From Bradyrhizobium quebecense (GTDB lineage: Bacteria; Pseudomonadota; Alphaproteobacteria; Rhizobiales; Xanthobacteraceae), in NCBI RefSeq assembly GCF_013373795.3, contig NZ_CP088022.1, positions 3,038,001 to 3,102,000 on the forward strand: a DNA stretch of 64,000 nt. The letters are read 5' to 3'. The notes beneath the pieces were generated by a model, which made no database searches, was not told where the DNA came from, and worked only from the letters and a program-made list of their open reading frames with translations. The translations under genes and the position numbers were made by a program. Within the stretch, counting starts at the first letter, position 1. Each line of letters begins with the position of its first letter. This document shows positions 35,087 through 44,056 of this stretch, in pieces.

Positions 35087-36121
35087 ATGCCAGGGACCGA
35101 CAAGGGGATGGACAAGGCGTCGACGACTCGGCGCGACCTTTTGCAATTGGCGGCGGCAGGCGGAGCTGCGGCCGGCCTGTTCGGTGGAATGGGCGTGACG
35201 TCCGCGCTCGCAGCCGAAACGGGACGTTCGGAAAAGCCGCTGAAGGCCGCGTTCTCCAACGCCGGACTGCAGGCGACGTGGTGCGCGCAGGGCAAGCAGG
35301 CCGCCGAATTCTGGGGCAAGCTGTTCAACGTCGAGGTGACCTGGTTCGACGGCCAGCTCGATGCCGTCAAGCAGCGCGCCGCGATCGACAACATGGCCTC
35401 GCAGAAATGGGACTTCGTCGCGATCCAGGCGTTCGGCATCGGCACGCTGACCCAGCCGGTGCAGAAGATGATCGACGCCGGCACCCCCGTGATCGACATG
35501 GACACGCTGATCGCGCCGCTCGACCAGATCAACGTCCATTCGTTCCTCGCCCCCGATAACGAGTTCATGGGCGCCTCGGTGACGCAGGCGCTGTGCAACG
35601 CGATCGGCGGCAAGGGCAAGGTCATCATGACCCAGGGCGCGCTCGGCCACACCGGCGCGCAGGGCCGCGCCAAGGGCTTCAACTCCGTCGTCAAGCAGTT
35701 CCCGAACATCGAGGTGCTGGATACCCAGCCCGCCGACTGGGACGTCTCCAAGACCGCCCGGCTCTGGGAAACCTATCTGACGAAGTATCCGCAGATCGAC
35801 GCCGCCTTCTTCCACAATGACGACATGGCGCTTGCCGCCGCCAACATCATGAAGGCGCACAACCGCACCAACATCCTGATCGGCGGCGTCGACGCCATGC
35901 CGCCGGCGATCCAGGCGGTCAGCGAAGGCCGCATGTTCGCAACCGTGCGCAATCCGTCCTGCCGCATCCATGGCGGCGCGATCGTGGCGGGCGTCGCGGC
36001 CGTGGTCGGCGGCGAGAAGAGCGGCCAGGGCATTCCGAAGCACGTCGTGACCGATGGTCCCGTCGTGACCAAGGCCAATGCCGCCGGCATGCAATGGATG
36101 GAGGATCACTTCCTGATCTGA
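35087..36121 (+). CDS. Sugar ABC transporter substrate-binding protein
   Basis: 344 residues from ATG 35087, preceded by GAGGGAG. A twin-arginine-like signal TTRRDLLQLAAAGGAAAG suggests Tat export. The mature part is a RbsB/type-1 periplasmic binding fold: AFSNAGLQATWCAQG, DFVAIQAFGIGTL, AFFHNDDMALAAANI and ILIGGVDAMPPAIQAV. It heads an operon with a ribose-type ATPase (frameshifted) and a permease. The sugar is not evident; no catabolic genes are adjacent. Confidence 0.9.
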   Translation: MPGTDKGMDKASTTRRDLLQLAAAGGAAAGLFGGMGVTSALAAETGRSEKPLKAAFSNAGLQATWCAQGKQAAEFWGKLFNVEVTWFDGQLDAVKQRAAIDNMASQKWDFVAIQAFGIGTLTQPVQKMIDAGTPVIDMDTLIAPLDQINVHSFLAPDNEFMGASVTQALCNAIGGKGKVIMTQGALGHTGAQGRAKGFNSVVKQFPNIEVLDTQPADWDVSKTARLWETYLTKYPQIDAAFFHNDDMALAAANIMKAHNRTNILIGGVDAMPPAIQAVSEGRMFATVRNPSCRIHGGAIVAGVAAVVGGEKSGQGIPKHVVTDGPVVTKANAAGMQWMEDHFLI

Positions 36122-36130
36122 GCGGTCTCC

Positions 36131-37632
36131 ATGTCGCAGGGACGCTCCCCGATCCTCGAGTTGAACCAGATCACGAAGGCCTTCGGCGGTGTCGAAGCCC
36201 TTCGTGGGGTCGACTTCGCGCTGCACGCCGGCGAGATCCACGGTCTCGTCGGCGAGAACGGCGCCGGAAAAAGCACGCTGATGAAGATCATCGCCGGCGT
36301 GCATCCGGAGTTCTCCGGCCGCTTCGTGCTCGACGGCAAGGAAACCCGCTTCCGCTCCACCCGCGACGCCCACGCCGCCGGCATCGGCATGGTGCATCAG
36401 GAACTCAGCGTCGCGCCTGATCTCACCGTCGCCGAGAACGTCTTCCTCGGCAACCAGCCGACCAACCGCCTCGGCTTCGTGCAATGGCGGCGGATGGCGC
36501 GCGAGGCCGGCGAGCAGCTCTCGCGATTTGGCATCGACGTCGATCCGATGACGCGGCTCGGCGACCTGCCGATCGGCCTGCAGCAGCTGATCGAGATCGC
36601 CCGCGTGCTGTTTTCCGGCGCGCGCATCATCATCCTGGACGAGCCGACCTCCGCCCTCTCCCCGCCCGAGGTCGAGCGCCTCTTCACGACGCTGCACAGG
36701 CTCCGTGACGAAGGCACCAGCATCGTCTTCATCTCGCATTTCATCGAGGACATCCTGCGGGTCTCCGACGTGGTGACCGTGTTCCGCAACGGGCGGAAAA
36801 TCGCCGAGACCGCGTCCGCGGACACCACCAAGGGGCGCTGATCGAGGCCATGATCGGCCGCGGCGGCGAGGCGCTGGAGCACAGCTACACCGATGACCTG
36901 ATGCTCTCGCAACCTGGTGGCGGTTCGACGGTGCTGAAGGTCGATCAGCTTTCGCTCCGCCGCAGCCTGCAGGAGGTCTCGTTCGAGGCCCGGGCCGGCG
37001 AAGTGCTCGGCATCTACGGCTTCATGGGCTGCGGGCAGTTGGAACTGTCGCGCATCCTGTTCGGCAAGCTCCGGCCCGACGGCGGCACGCTCGCGGTCGA
37101 TGGTGCAGCCAAGACCTTCCGCAGCACCGCGGCGGCGCGGCGGGCCGGCGTCGCGCTGGTGCCGGAGAGCCGCCGTGCCATGCTGTTCCATCAGGAGCCG
37201 GTCTACAAGAACATCTCGATCAGCATCCTCGATCGGATCTCGGCGCTGCTGCTCAAGCCGGTGCGCGAGCGCGCGATCGCCCAGCGCCAGGTCGAGCAGC
37301 TGCAGATCAGGCCGCCGGTGGTCGGCCTCGATCTCGGCATGCTCTCCGGCGGCAACCAGCAGAAGGTGGCGCTGGCGAAATGGCTGACCTACCCGCCGCG
37401 CCTTCTGGTGCTGTGCGAGCCGACCCGCGGCATGGATGTCGGCGCCAAGAACGACGTGATCAACATCGTGCGCGACCTCCGCGCCAAGGGCCTTGCGATC
37501 ATCGTGCTGTCGACCGAGCCGGAGACGGTGCTGTCGCTGGCCGACCGGATCCTGGTGCTGAAGCGCGGCGCGGTGGTGCGCGAATTCGCCGGCGAAGCGG
37601 TCAGCAAGGATCGGCTGCTGGAAGCCGCTTAG
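36131..37632 (+). pseudogene. RbsA/MglA-type sugar ABC ATPase split by a one-base frameshift
   Basis: The two ATPase halves normally form one protein of about 500 residues. Half one is 36131-36841 (VGENGAGKSTLMKIIAG Walker A; IIILDEPTSAL Walker B). It stops at TGA 36839 just after a GGGG run at 36832-36835. Half two continues in the next frame (ATG 36850; LSGGNQQKVALAKWL signature, degenerate Walker A as usual for this half). One extra G would restore K-G-A-L-I-E-A-M-I-G and continuous reading; total length 1502 bp is one base short of whole codons. It could be a true mutation, a sequencing error in a homopolymer, or -1 slippage. Flanking transport genes are intact. Confidence 0.85.
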
Positions 37633-37680
37633 AGCATGATCCGGAAAAGTGCGAAGCGGTTTTCCGACAAGGTCATGCTC
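37630..37680 (+). repeat. REP-like palindrome after the ABC ATPase gene (family B)
   Basis: Starts with the stop codon: TAGAGCATGATCCGGAAAAG, ending GGTCATGCTC. GAGCATGATCCGGAAAA pairs imperfectly with TTTTCCGACAAGGTCATGCTC. This palindrome is, from memory, very common in Bradyrhizobium intergenic regions. Confidence 0.85.
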
Positions 37681-37734
37681 AAGAAAATAAACGAGGCGCG
37701 ATGACCAACTCAGCGCGCCCAATGGAGAAGTGTT

Positions 37735-38769
37735 ATGGCGAGCAGTGACAGCGCGACGAGCCCGGCCGATCACAAGCGGCCGCGCGGGCTGGCGCCGTTC
37801 CTGCGCTCGCAGATGCGCAACATCGCGCCGTTCTTGACGCTGATCTTCCTCAGCGGCTTCTTCGCGATCGCAAGCCCGTCGTTTGCGACCATCGACAATG
37901 TCGGCAACATCCTGACCCAGGTATCGGTCACCGGCATCATCGCGGTCGGCCTCACCTTCGTGATCCTGTGTGCCGAGATCGACCTGTCGATTGCCAGCAT
38001 CGCCAACGTCACCGGCATTGCGGTGGCGTACTTCACGTTGCAGGAATCCTACGTCAACATCGCCAACATCCCGATGCCGGGCTTTGCCGCGATCCTGCTG
38101 GCGCTGGCGCTGTGCGCCGTGCTTGGCCTCGTCAACGCGCTGGGCCTGACCATGATCGGCATCCCCTCCTTCATCATGACGCTGGCCATGATGCAGATCG
38201 CGGCCGGCGTCTCGGCGCTCCTGGTGCGCGGCCAGATCGCCTACAAGGTGCCGCCGCTGATCACGACGCTCGGCTCGGGCTCGATCGGCGGCATCCCCTG
38301 GATCGTGATCGTCGCCGCCGTGATGCTGCTCGGCGGCCATCTGGTGCTGACCTACACGCGGTTCGGCCGCTACGTCTACATGGTCGGCGGCAACCGCGAG
38401 GCCGCGGAATTCGCCGGCCTCAACGTCAAGCTCATCCTCGGCAGCGTGATGGTGATCTCGGCGGTCTGCTCGGGGATCGGCGGCATGCTCGGCGTCGCGC
38501 ATTTCGGCAGCGCGCAGCAGAACGAGTTCGACACTTATCTCCTGGATTCGATCGCGGCCGTTGTGGTCGGCGGCACCAGCCTGTTCGGCGGCCGCGGCGG
38601 CATCGGCAACACCATCGTCGGCCTGTTCGTGCTCGGCGTGCTCAACAACGGCCTCGACCACGTCAACATCGACAGCTTCCTGAAGATCCTGATCCGCGGC
38701 CAGATCCTGCTCGCCGCACTGATCATCAACGTCTACGCGCAGCGACTGCGGGAGCAGGCGGCGGAGTGA
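37735..38769 (+). CDS. Sugar ABC transporter permease (RbsC-like)
   Basis: 344 residues, about nine to ten hydrophobic helices. VGLTFVILCAEIDLSIASIA and the EAA-like loop GNREAAEFAGLNVKLI are characteristic of the BPD_transp_2/RbsC family. AAVVVGGTSLFGGRGGIGNT lies near residue 275. A good ribosome site (GGAGAAG) precedes ATG 37735. It works with the upstream binding protein and ATPase; if the ATPase is truly broken the permease may be orphaned. Confidence 0.92.
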   Translation: MASSDSATSPADHKRPRGLAPFLRSQMRNIAPFLTLIFLSGFFAIASPSFATIDNVGNILTQVSVTGIIAVGLTFVILCAEIDLSIASIANVTGIAVAYFTLQESYVNIANIPMPGFAAILLALALCAVLGLVNALGLTMIGIPSFIMTLAMMQIAAGVSALLVRGQIAYKVPPLITTLGSGSIGGIPWIVIVAAVMLLGGHLVLTYTRFGRYVYMVGGNREAAEFAGLNVKLILGSVMVISAVCSGIGGMLGVAHFGSAQQNEFDTYLLDSIAAVVVGGTSLFGGRGGIGNTIVGLFVLGVLNNGLDHVNIDSFLKILIRGQILLAALIINVYAQRLREQAAE

Positions 38770-38802
38770 TGATTGAGCCGAGCAAATAGCTCCCTCCTCT
38801 CG

Positions 38803-38828
38803 TCGTCCCGGCGAAGGCCGGGACCCAT
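38803..38828. repeat. Left half of a REP/BIME-like repeat split by the IS110-type element
   Basis: GTCCCGGC-GAAG-GCCGGGAC (38805-38824) followed by CCAT. Its inverted partner lies at 40260-40283. The pair is a palindromic intergenic repeat of a type I associate with Bradyrhizobium. Confidence 0.85.
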
Positions 38829-39086
38829 ATGTGGACGGCCCTCGTGGCACAAGAGCTTTCTGGGATTGGTCGGATCGCTGTCATCCATATGTCCGGCCTG
38901 TTTGATGCGATCGTGTTGATCGCTGGGCCAAGATGGTTTCCGCGACGCGAGTGCCAAACAACCTGGCGACCTTGTGAAGGCCAATGGGTCCCGCGGCTTG
39001 TCTCGCGTTCTGGATCGATCGATCATTCCATCTGCTCTTGCAGCTCCGGTTCGTCCGGCGAGCGCTACGTCCGGCCGGCCGACCTG
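38829..39086 (-). ncRNA. Candidate bridge RNA region of the IS1111-type element
   Basis: Non-coding end downstream of the recombinase gene. ATGGGTCCCG (38984-38993) is the complement of the left target flank. CAACC (38959-38963) equals the right target flank. The two sit on either side of a hairpin (TGG CGA CCTT GTG AAGG CCA, 38964-38983). CCATATGT (38885-38892) equals the junction a circular element would have. In recombinase sense the target segment precedes the donor segment, as described for IS110-family bridge RNAs. Prediction only. Confidence 0.5.
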
Positions 39087-40115
39087 TTAGGTGACAGCGT
39101 TCATGCGTGCGGCATCATAGCTCTCGCCGGTCGCCATCAGCTTCCAGGCGATGCGGGCCACCTTGTTGGCGAGCGCCACGGCCGCAAGCTTCGGCGGCTT
39201 GCGCCTGAGCAACGCCACGAGCCAGCGCGAGGGGTGGCCGCGCCCGAGCCTTGCCTGCCGGATCACCGCGGTCGCCCCGGCCACGAGCAGGCGACGCAGG
39301 GTCTCGTCGCCAGCGCGGGTGATCTTGCCGAGCCTGGTTTTGCCGGCGGTGGAATGGTCCTTGGGCGTCAGGCCGAGCCAGGCCGCGAACAAGCGGCCGG
39401 AGCGGAAGGCGTGCGGGTCCGGCGTCTTCATCACAAGCGAGGTCGCGATGATCGGACCGACCGAGGGGATCTGGGCCAGACGACGGCTTGTGGCGTTGGC
39501 CTGGTGCCAGGCCAGCAGCCTGGCCTCGACCGCCTTCAGCTCACCCTGCAACTGCGCATAGTCACGGCCCTGCATGGCGAACAGCTCGCGCGCCATAGCG
39601 GGAACGCTCTCGTCCTGCGTGATCCGGGCCAACAGCGGCTCGATCTTGTCCAACCCCTTCGGCGCGATCAGGCCAAACTCCGCCGCGTAGCCGCGGATCG
39701 CATTGCTGAGCTGGGTACGGCGGCCGATCAGCCCATCGCGGACACCTGCAAGCATCAGCGCGGCCTGCTGTTCGGCGCTCTTCACCGGCACAAACCGCAT
39801 CCGCGGTCGGCCCATCGCTTCGCACACCCCATCCGCATCTCGCCCGTCGTTCTTGTTCCGCAGCACATAAGGCTTCACCAACTGCGGCGCTATCAGCTTC
39901 ACCTCATGGCCAAGCTTGCCAAGCTCGCGCCCCCAGTAATGAGCCGCCCCGCAGGCCTCCATCCCGATCACGGTCGGCGGAAGCTTGGCAAAAAACTCAA
40001 GCACCTGCTTGCGCGACAGCTTCTTGCGCAACACCGGCTGTTCCGCCGCGTCAACTCCATGCAGCACAAAAATATGCTTCGACGTATCCATCCCAATACG
40101 GATAATCTCTCTCAC
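39087..40115 (-). CDS. IS110-family recombinase/transposase
   Basis: 342 residues from a GTG start. An N-terminal RuvC-like DEDD domain (IGMDTSKHIFVLHGV with first Asp; GMEACGAAHYWGRE with Glu; KNDGRDADGV with the Asp pair) is followed by a coiled-coil and a Tnp domain with the conserved serine region (IPSVGPIIATSL, FAAWLGLTP, TRAGDETLRRLLVAGA). Length and motifs look intact. It acts on circular double-stranded intermediates and shares no ends with IS1. Confidence 0.93.
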   Translation of the reverse strand: MREIIRIGMDTSKHIFVLHGVDAAEQPVLRKKLSRKQVLEFFAKLPPTVIGMEACGAAHYWGRELGKLGHEVKLIAPQLVKPYVLRNKNDGRDADGVCEAMGRPRMRFVPVKSAEQQAALMLAGVRDGLIGRRTQLSNAIRGYAAEFGLIAPKGLDKIEPLLARITQDESVPAMARELFAMQGRDYAQLQGELKAVEARLLAWHQANATSRRLAQIPSVGPIIATSLVMKTPDPHAFRSGRLFAAWLGLTPKDHSTAGKTRLGKITRAGDETLRRLLVAGATAVIRQARLGRGHPSRWLVALLRRKPPKLAAVALANKVARIAWKLMATGESYDAARMNAVT

Positions 40116-40190
40116 GGACGGTCTCCTTGTCTGAGATTTACAACAACCTCATTCTGGCACACTGATGCCGTAGGGGGCCGTCCACACCAT

Positions 40191-40868
40191 CAACCACAGG
40201 GTTGTGTTGTTGGAAACAAGCCGTGGCCCTAGCGTCACGCAACAATTCGCATTGTGGTAATGGGTCCCGGCCTTCGCCGGGACGACAGCGAATATGTGGC
40301 GCGCTGGTGAATCATACATCCGCGTTCTCGCGACATGATCTGCCCGAGCTTTGCTCTTCGTTCCGCCCTCTCCTCGAACAGAGGGCGCAGGGAAAGCCGG
40401 GTGCCGATCGCACCCATGGGCCCCGAGCAATGGGTAGAAAGCTCGGGGGTAGGACCACAGGTGTAACCGGAGCAATCCGGCTTTTCCTGCGCGATGGGTT
40501 ACGGCTTATACGTGCTCTCCCCGGCGAGACTGGGCCTTTTTGTCACCGTCTTCGCAGCCCGCATCGCGCAATTCGAAAAGACACCGGCCGCTAGGGCGTC
40601 AGGACTTCGACGTCCACATCATGCGCACTCGTCAGTTGCGCAATCCGCGTCCACCGCATCTCACACCGCGTTCGTGACGACCGCGAAGCGCCCCTCGATC
40701 GGGTGAGACGCACAAACCATACGCCGAGTTGCGCTTCGGATAACGCGAAATATTTTTGCGCGAAGGGCTTGCGCCGTCGGGCAAATCAGTGGCATGGGCG
40801 CGCCGATCGCAAATCGCGCCGACACCGTGTGCACGATCATTCATCCGTGCCATCGCGAATTCGCAGTG
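40191..40868. repeat. Non-coding region: REP right half and a longer dispersed-repeat-like sequence
   Basis: 678 bp without a credible gene. 40260-40283 is the inverted partner of the REP half at 38805. From about 40320 to 40800 the sequence (for example CCGCCCTCTCCTCGAACAGA and the CTCCCCGG stretch) resembles, from memory, a long intergenic repeat seen many times in Bradyrhizobium genomes. No ORF there has plausible coding features. Confidence 0.5.
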
Positions 40869-42062
40869 CTAGATCAGCGAATGCAAAGCCCTGACTGCAG
40901 CCTCACGGCTTTCCACCGGAACAAAGAAACTTACCGAATGCGACGACAAGACATACTTGTCGGCGGTGACCCCGTGATGTTGCAGAGTCTGAACCGCCTT
41001 GTATGGCAGGTTTGGAGAAATGCCGCCGAAGCAAGTGAGGCTCACCGAACTCAGAGTCTCGCGCTGCTTGCGGAGGTCTTTGCTCCCTTCCAGTGTGCGC
41101 AGCAACGCGTCGAGTGTCTCCGAATCGCAAGTCATCATGATGCGGGTTTTGTCGGCGGTGAAAGCCGAGGCGAGGAGTTGCGGCCAAGGCAAGCCATTTT
41201 GCTTGAGATGCTGCGCGAACTTCTCAAAGCCTTGATTGAGGTTCGCCGAATCGATCTCCACGTGCTCAATGCGAGCCATTGAGTTGACGGCCAGGACTTT
41301 TCCGTTCTCCATATCCGCGACCTCCTTGGTCACCTGCGTGCTGTGTCGAGCACCGCCCCACTTTCTCAAGACCAGAGGTACGTTTTGGCTGTGGGCCAGC
41401 TCCACGCTGCGGAAATGCAGGACTTTTGCGCCCCAGAGACACATTTCGGATAGGGATGCGAAATCCAGCTGACGCAAGGGTTTTGCATCCGCGACGATGC
41501 GAGGATCAGCCGAGCACACTCCGTCGACTTCCTTGATAATCTCGCAGCACTCCGCCTTGAGCGCCGCAGCCATGGCGACCGCAGTGGTATCGCTGCCACC
41601 CCGGCCAAGCGTCGTGATTTCCTTGGTCAGCGGATCCACGCCCTGGAAGCCCGCCAAGACTACGATGCGTCCGCGATCGAGCTCTTCGCGCACCCGAATG
41701 GGCCGCACATCCAAAATGCGTGCGGATGAATGGGATCCGTCGGTCATCACACCGGCCTGACTGCCGGTAAAGCTGATCGCCGACACGCCGAGATCAGACA
41801 GCGCCATGCTCATCAAGGACATGCTGATGCGCTCGCCGGTGGTCAATAACATATCGAGTTCGCGGCGATTGGGATGCGGGCTGATCTGATAGGCCATCCT
41901 GACGAGTTCGTCGGTGGTCTTGCCCATCGCTGAAACGATCGCCACGACACGATGACCACGGCCATGCAAATCAGCGACACTGCTCGCCACTGCGCGGATT
42001 CTTGCCGGTGTTTCGAGACAGGCGCCGCCATATTTTTGTACGATGATGGGATTGCTAGGCAT
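40869..42062 (-). CDS. Aspartate kinase-like protein with altered substrate loop
   Basis: 397 residues, amino-acid-kinase fold then two ACT-like regions (about residues 250-397). Recognisable landmarks are VAIVSAMGKTTDEL, LLTTGERISMSLMSMAL, TLGRGGSDTTAVAMA and CSADPRIV. The usual N-terminal KFGGTSV reads KYGGACLE here, replacing the Thr-Ser pair that contacts aspartate and phosphate. The organism should have a separate housekeeping lysC elsewhere, so this may be a second, specialised kinase. No aspartate-family biosynthesis genes are adjacent. Confidence 0.75.
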   Translation of the reverse strand: MPSNPIIVQKYGGACLETPARIRAVASSVADLHGRGHRVVAIVSAMGKTTDELVRMAYQISPHPNRRELDMLLTTGERISMSLMSMALSDLGVSAISFTGSQAGVMTDGSHSSARILDVRPIRVREELDRGRIVVLAGFQGVDPLTKEITTLGRGGSDTTAVAMAAALKAECCEIIKEVDGVCSADPRIVADAKPLRQLDFASLSEMCLWGAKVLHFRSVELAHSQNVPLVLRKWGGARHSTQVTKEVADMENGKVLAVNSMARIEHVEIDSANLNQGFEKFAQHLKQNGLPWPQLLASAFTADKTRIMMTCDSETLDALLRTLEGSKDLRKQRETLSSVSLTCFGGISPNLPYKAVQTLQHHGVTADKYVLSSHSVSFFVPVESREAAVRALHSLI

Positions 42063-42101
42063 TCTTGCCCGCGTCGTGTTGAAATGCGCAGCTGAACCGG
42101 A

Positions 42102-43334
42102 TCAGATCGTTCTCCCCTTCGACGCTTTTGCGGTTTTTGATCGTTTCGCCGCGACCCGCAGAGCGCCCCGGTTGCGCTTCTTGATATCCGCTTCCGCGTG
42201 TTGAGCTTTCGTCCCGCCGCGGTGAGCGGCGTATTCCTTGCCGTCTATCGGCGCGACATGCGGTGGATCTCGATCGAGATACGGTCGTCCGATTCCAAAA
42301 TCCGGTCCGCGCGCATCGATCCATTTCCAAAGGGCCTCAGTGGAAACCCAACGCTCCGCGCGCGTCGCGCCTTTGACGCTCACGATATCAGCGGCAAGCC
42401 CGTGGCCGTAGCCACCGCGGAAGCTCCCTCCATGGTATGACTTGTCGGACGCCGCCTTCAGGCCGCTCGCGATCGATTGACGGTAGTCATCGCGGAACGC
42501 GCTGGTTATCCCGGGCGACAACCCGGCCTGCTCCGCCGCGTAGAGCGCATGAAAGAGCTTGAGCTTGAAGCCCCGATCCACCCCTCCAATCACGTAGTCG
42601 ATCATCGGCATGCCCATTCTTTCCGCCGCCTTCGGATCTTTCCACGTGAAATCGTTATCGACGCGCCTGCTGAATGTCCTGGTGACGGTCACCGTCTTGC
42701 GCTTCCTTTTGACCGTTACTTTCCGCTGCTCTTGTATGCTGATGGTGTCTTCCTTGGGCGTCCGCTCGTAGAGCGCCCACAGGTACCGGTCGATGCACAC
42801 ATCAACGACGAGGCACTCTTCGAAAATATCCAGGGGTCTCGCGGCCTCCTTGGTGTCGCTCGACACTGGAGGCGTCCTCGCTGTCGCCGTCTGCTCGGGC
42901 GATGTTTCAACCGACAGCATCTGCGACGAATCCGGCAACGCAGCCACGACGATTGATTTCGGTCCGCTCAAGGTCGCTATCGCATCAGGGGCCGGCGGCT
43001 CCGGCATCGATTCAACCGCCATCGCCGCATCGGCGTTGGCGACAGCGCTGCCCATGACGCCTGCCTGCGGCGCGGCCGTCGCGTCGGAGGCCGGCCACAT
43101 CACGGGTTCGGCAGCCATCGCCACGTCAGCGTTCACGTTGGCGACTGCAGTTGCCTGTCGCGCATCAGCCAGTTCGGCATTGGCGGCGAGAGATGGTGCT
43201 AGTCCCTCGATGGGCACTGCTCCGGTGTTCCCGATGCCGGCAGAGCCGGCAAGCCAGGCAAAGAGCCAACTTGCGAGAACGACCGTCCCGCACAACTCCG
43301 GCGTCACCGTCGCAATTCGCCGCGGGTTCATCAT
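42102..43334 (-). CDS. Envelope protein with M15-like peptidase domain
   Basis: 410 residues from ATG 43334. An N-terminal hydrophobic segment (CGTVVLASWLFAWLAGSAG) acts as signal or anchor, then a 150-residue Ala/Pro/Val-rich low-complexity stretch. The C-terminal half holds GYGHGLAADIVSVKG and DPPHVAPIDGKEYAAHR, which fit the zinc ligands H...D...H of D-Ala-D-Ala carboxypeptidase/VanY-like M15 enzymes, so cell-wall peptide hydrolysis is plausible. The tail is strongly basic. The frame is open to 43457, but the signal starts at 43334. Confidence 0.65.
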   Translation of the reverse strand: MMNPRRIATVTPELCGTVVLASWLFAWLAGSAGIGNTGAVPIEGLAPSLAANAELADARQATAVANVNADVAMAAEPVMWPASDATAAPQAGVMGSAVANADAAMAVESMPEPPAPDAIATLSGPKSIVVAALPDSSQMLSVETSPEQTATARTPPVSSDTKEAARPLDIFEECLVVDVCIDRYLWALYERTPKEDTISIQEQRKVTVKRKRKTVTVTRTFSRRVDNDFTWKDPKAAERMGMPMIDYVIGGVDRGFKLKLFHALYAAEQAGLSPGITSAFRDDYRQSIASGLKAASDKSYHGGSFRGGYGHGLAADIVSVKGATRAERWVSTEALWKWIDARGPDFGIGRPYLDRDPPHVAPIDGKEYAAHRGGTKAQHAEADIKKRNRGALRVAAKRSKTAKASKGRTI

Positions 43335-43674
43335 CCCGTAGCCTCCAAAGGCCCGATCCGAGCCCTGTTGCACAGCCAAGCACGCGACGGGGTCGATCAT
43401 TTGGATCAAAATGGAAACGCGCAATGGGCGGAAGCCGTTGGCCCTACGCTTTTCCAAAGGGTGTTGCTCGAGCGCAACGCGCGATCGCCCGCAGCGTGCC
43501 GCTGCCTTCGGTGATTTTCACCAGCGACAGAGCTCTGATGTTCGCTCCAGGTCAGGGTCGAAGTTGTGCCCCTCATCGCTCGCGTCGGCTCGCTCATGGT
43601 TAATTCCGTACTCAAGCGCCGTGGCAATGGCCTAAATATTCGCTAACCTCTGGGGGCAGCGGAGGACTACGCCT
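43335..43674. other. Intergenic region between divergent genes
   Basis: 340 bp between the M15-like gene (leftward) and the 43675 gene (rightward). GGAGG at 43661-43665 serves the rightward gene. I see no other structure, repeat or RNA here. Confidence 0.5.
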
Positions 43675-44055
43675 TTGCCAGCGTCGAGGGCACACCGTGA
43701 GAGGATCGGCTGGAAGATGGCGGTCGCGGCCGGGCTTGCTCTAAGTCAGGCCGCGGTAGCAGCACCGCCCGATAGCCCGAATGCCACGCTTGCCCCATGG
43801 TTTGAGAGCCTCAGGCAACCAGGCACCGGTGCGTCGTGCTGCTCGATTGCGGATTGTGGAACGGTAGAGTTCCGACAGGACCGAGACGGCTACGAGGTAT
43901 TGATCGACGGTCGCTGGAAAATGTCGAAGCCATTCTGGCTGCGGGTCCCGCCGAACCGGATCATCGACAGAATCGACAATCCGACGAACCGCGCTGTGGT
44001 CTGTTTCACGCCTGAGGCCGGCATTCTCTGTTTCGTACGTCCGGCCGAAAGCTAG
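43675..44055 (+). CDS. Small secreted Cys-containing hypothetical protein
   Basis: 126 residues from a TTG start, chosen because GGAGG lies 9 bases upstream; ATG 43717 is the alternative. A basic n-region and hydrophobic core (MAVAAGLALSQAAVAA) form a signal peptide. The mature part has WFESLRQPGTGASCCSIADC, YEVLIDGRWKM, RVPPNRIIDRIDNPTNRAVV and CFTPEAGILCF, a pattern I recall as a conserved secreted family of unknown function in Bradyrhizobium. Five cysteines suggest disulfides. Confidence 0.7.
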   Translation: MPASRAHRERIGWKMAVAAGLALSQAAVAAPPDSPNATLAPWFESLRQPGTGASCCSIADCGTVEFRQDRDGYEVLIDGRWKMSKPFWLRVPPNRIIDRIDNPTNRAVVCFTPEAGILCFVRPAES

Positions 44056-44056
44056 T

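Larger units (their letters stand above)
38829..40190 (-). mobile_element. IS110-family (IS1111-like) insertion element
   Basis: About 1.36 kb. Subterminal inverted repeats TGTGGACGGCCC (38830-38841) and GGGCCGTCCACA (40175-40186) flank one recombinase gene. CCAT occurs at both junctions (38825-38828 and 40187-40190). Short inverted repeats set slightly inside the ends, and a longer non-coding region downstream of the gene (about 258 bp) than upstream (75 bp), fit the IS1111 branch. It interrupts a REP-like repeat, the kind of target this branch is known to choose. Confidence 0.85.

Noticed and set aside
36397..38850. 817-residue minus-strand frame opposite the ABC transporter genes
   Set aside because: Antisense of the ATPase and permease, Asp/Arg/His-rich shadow; the sense strand has full family motifs.
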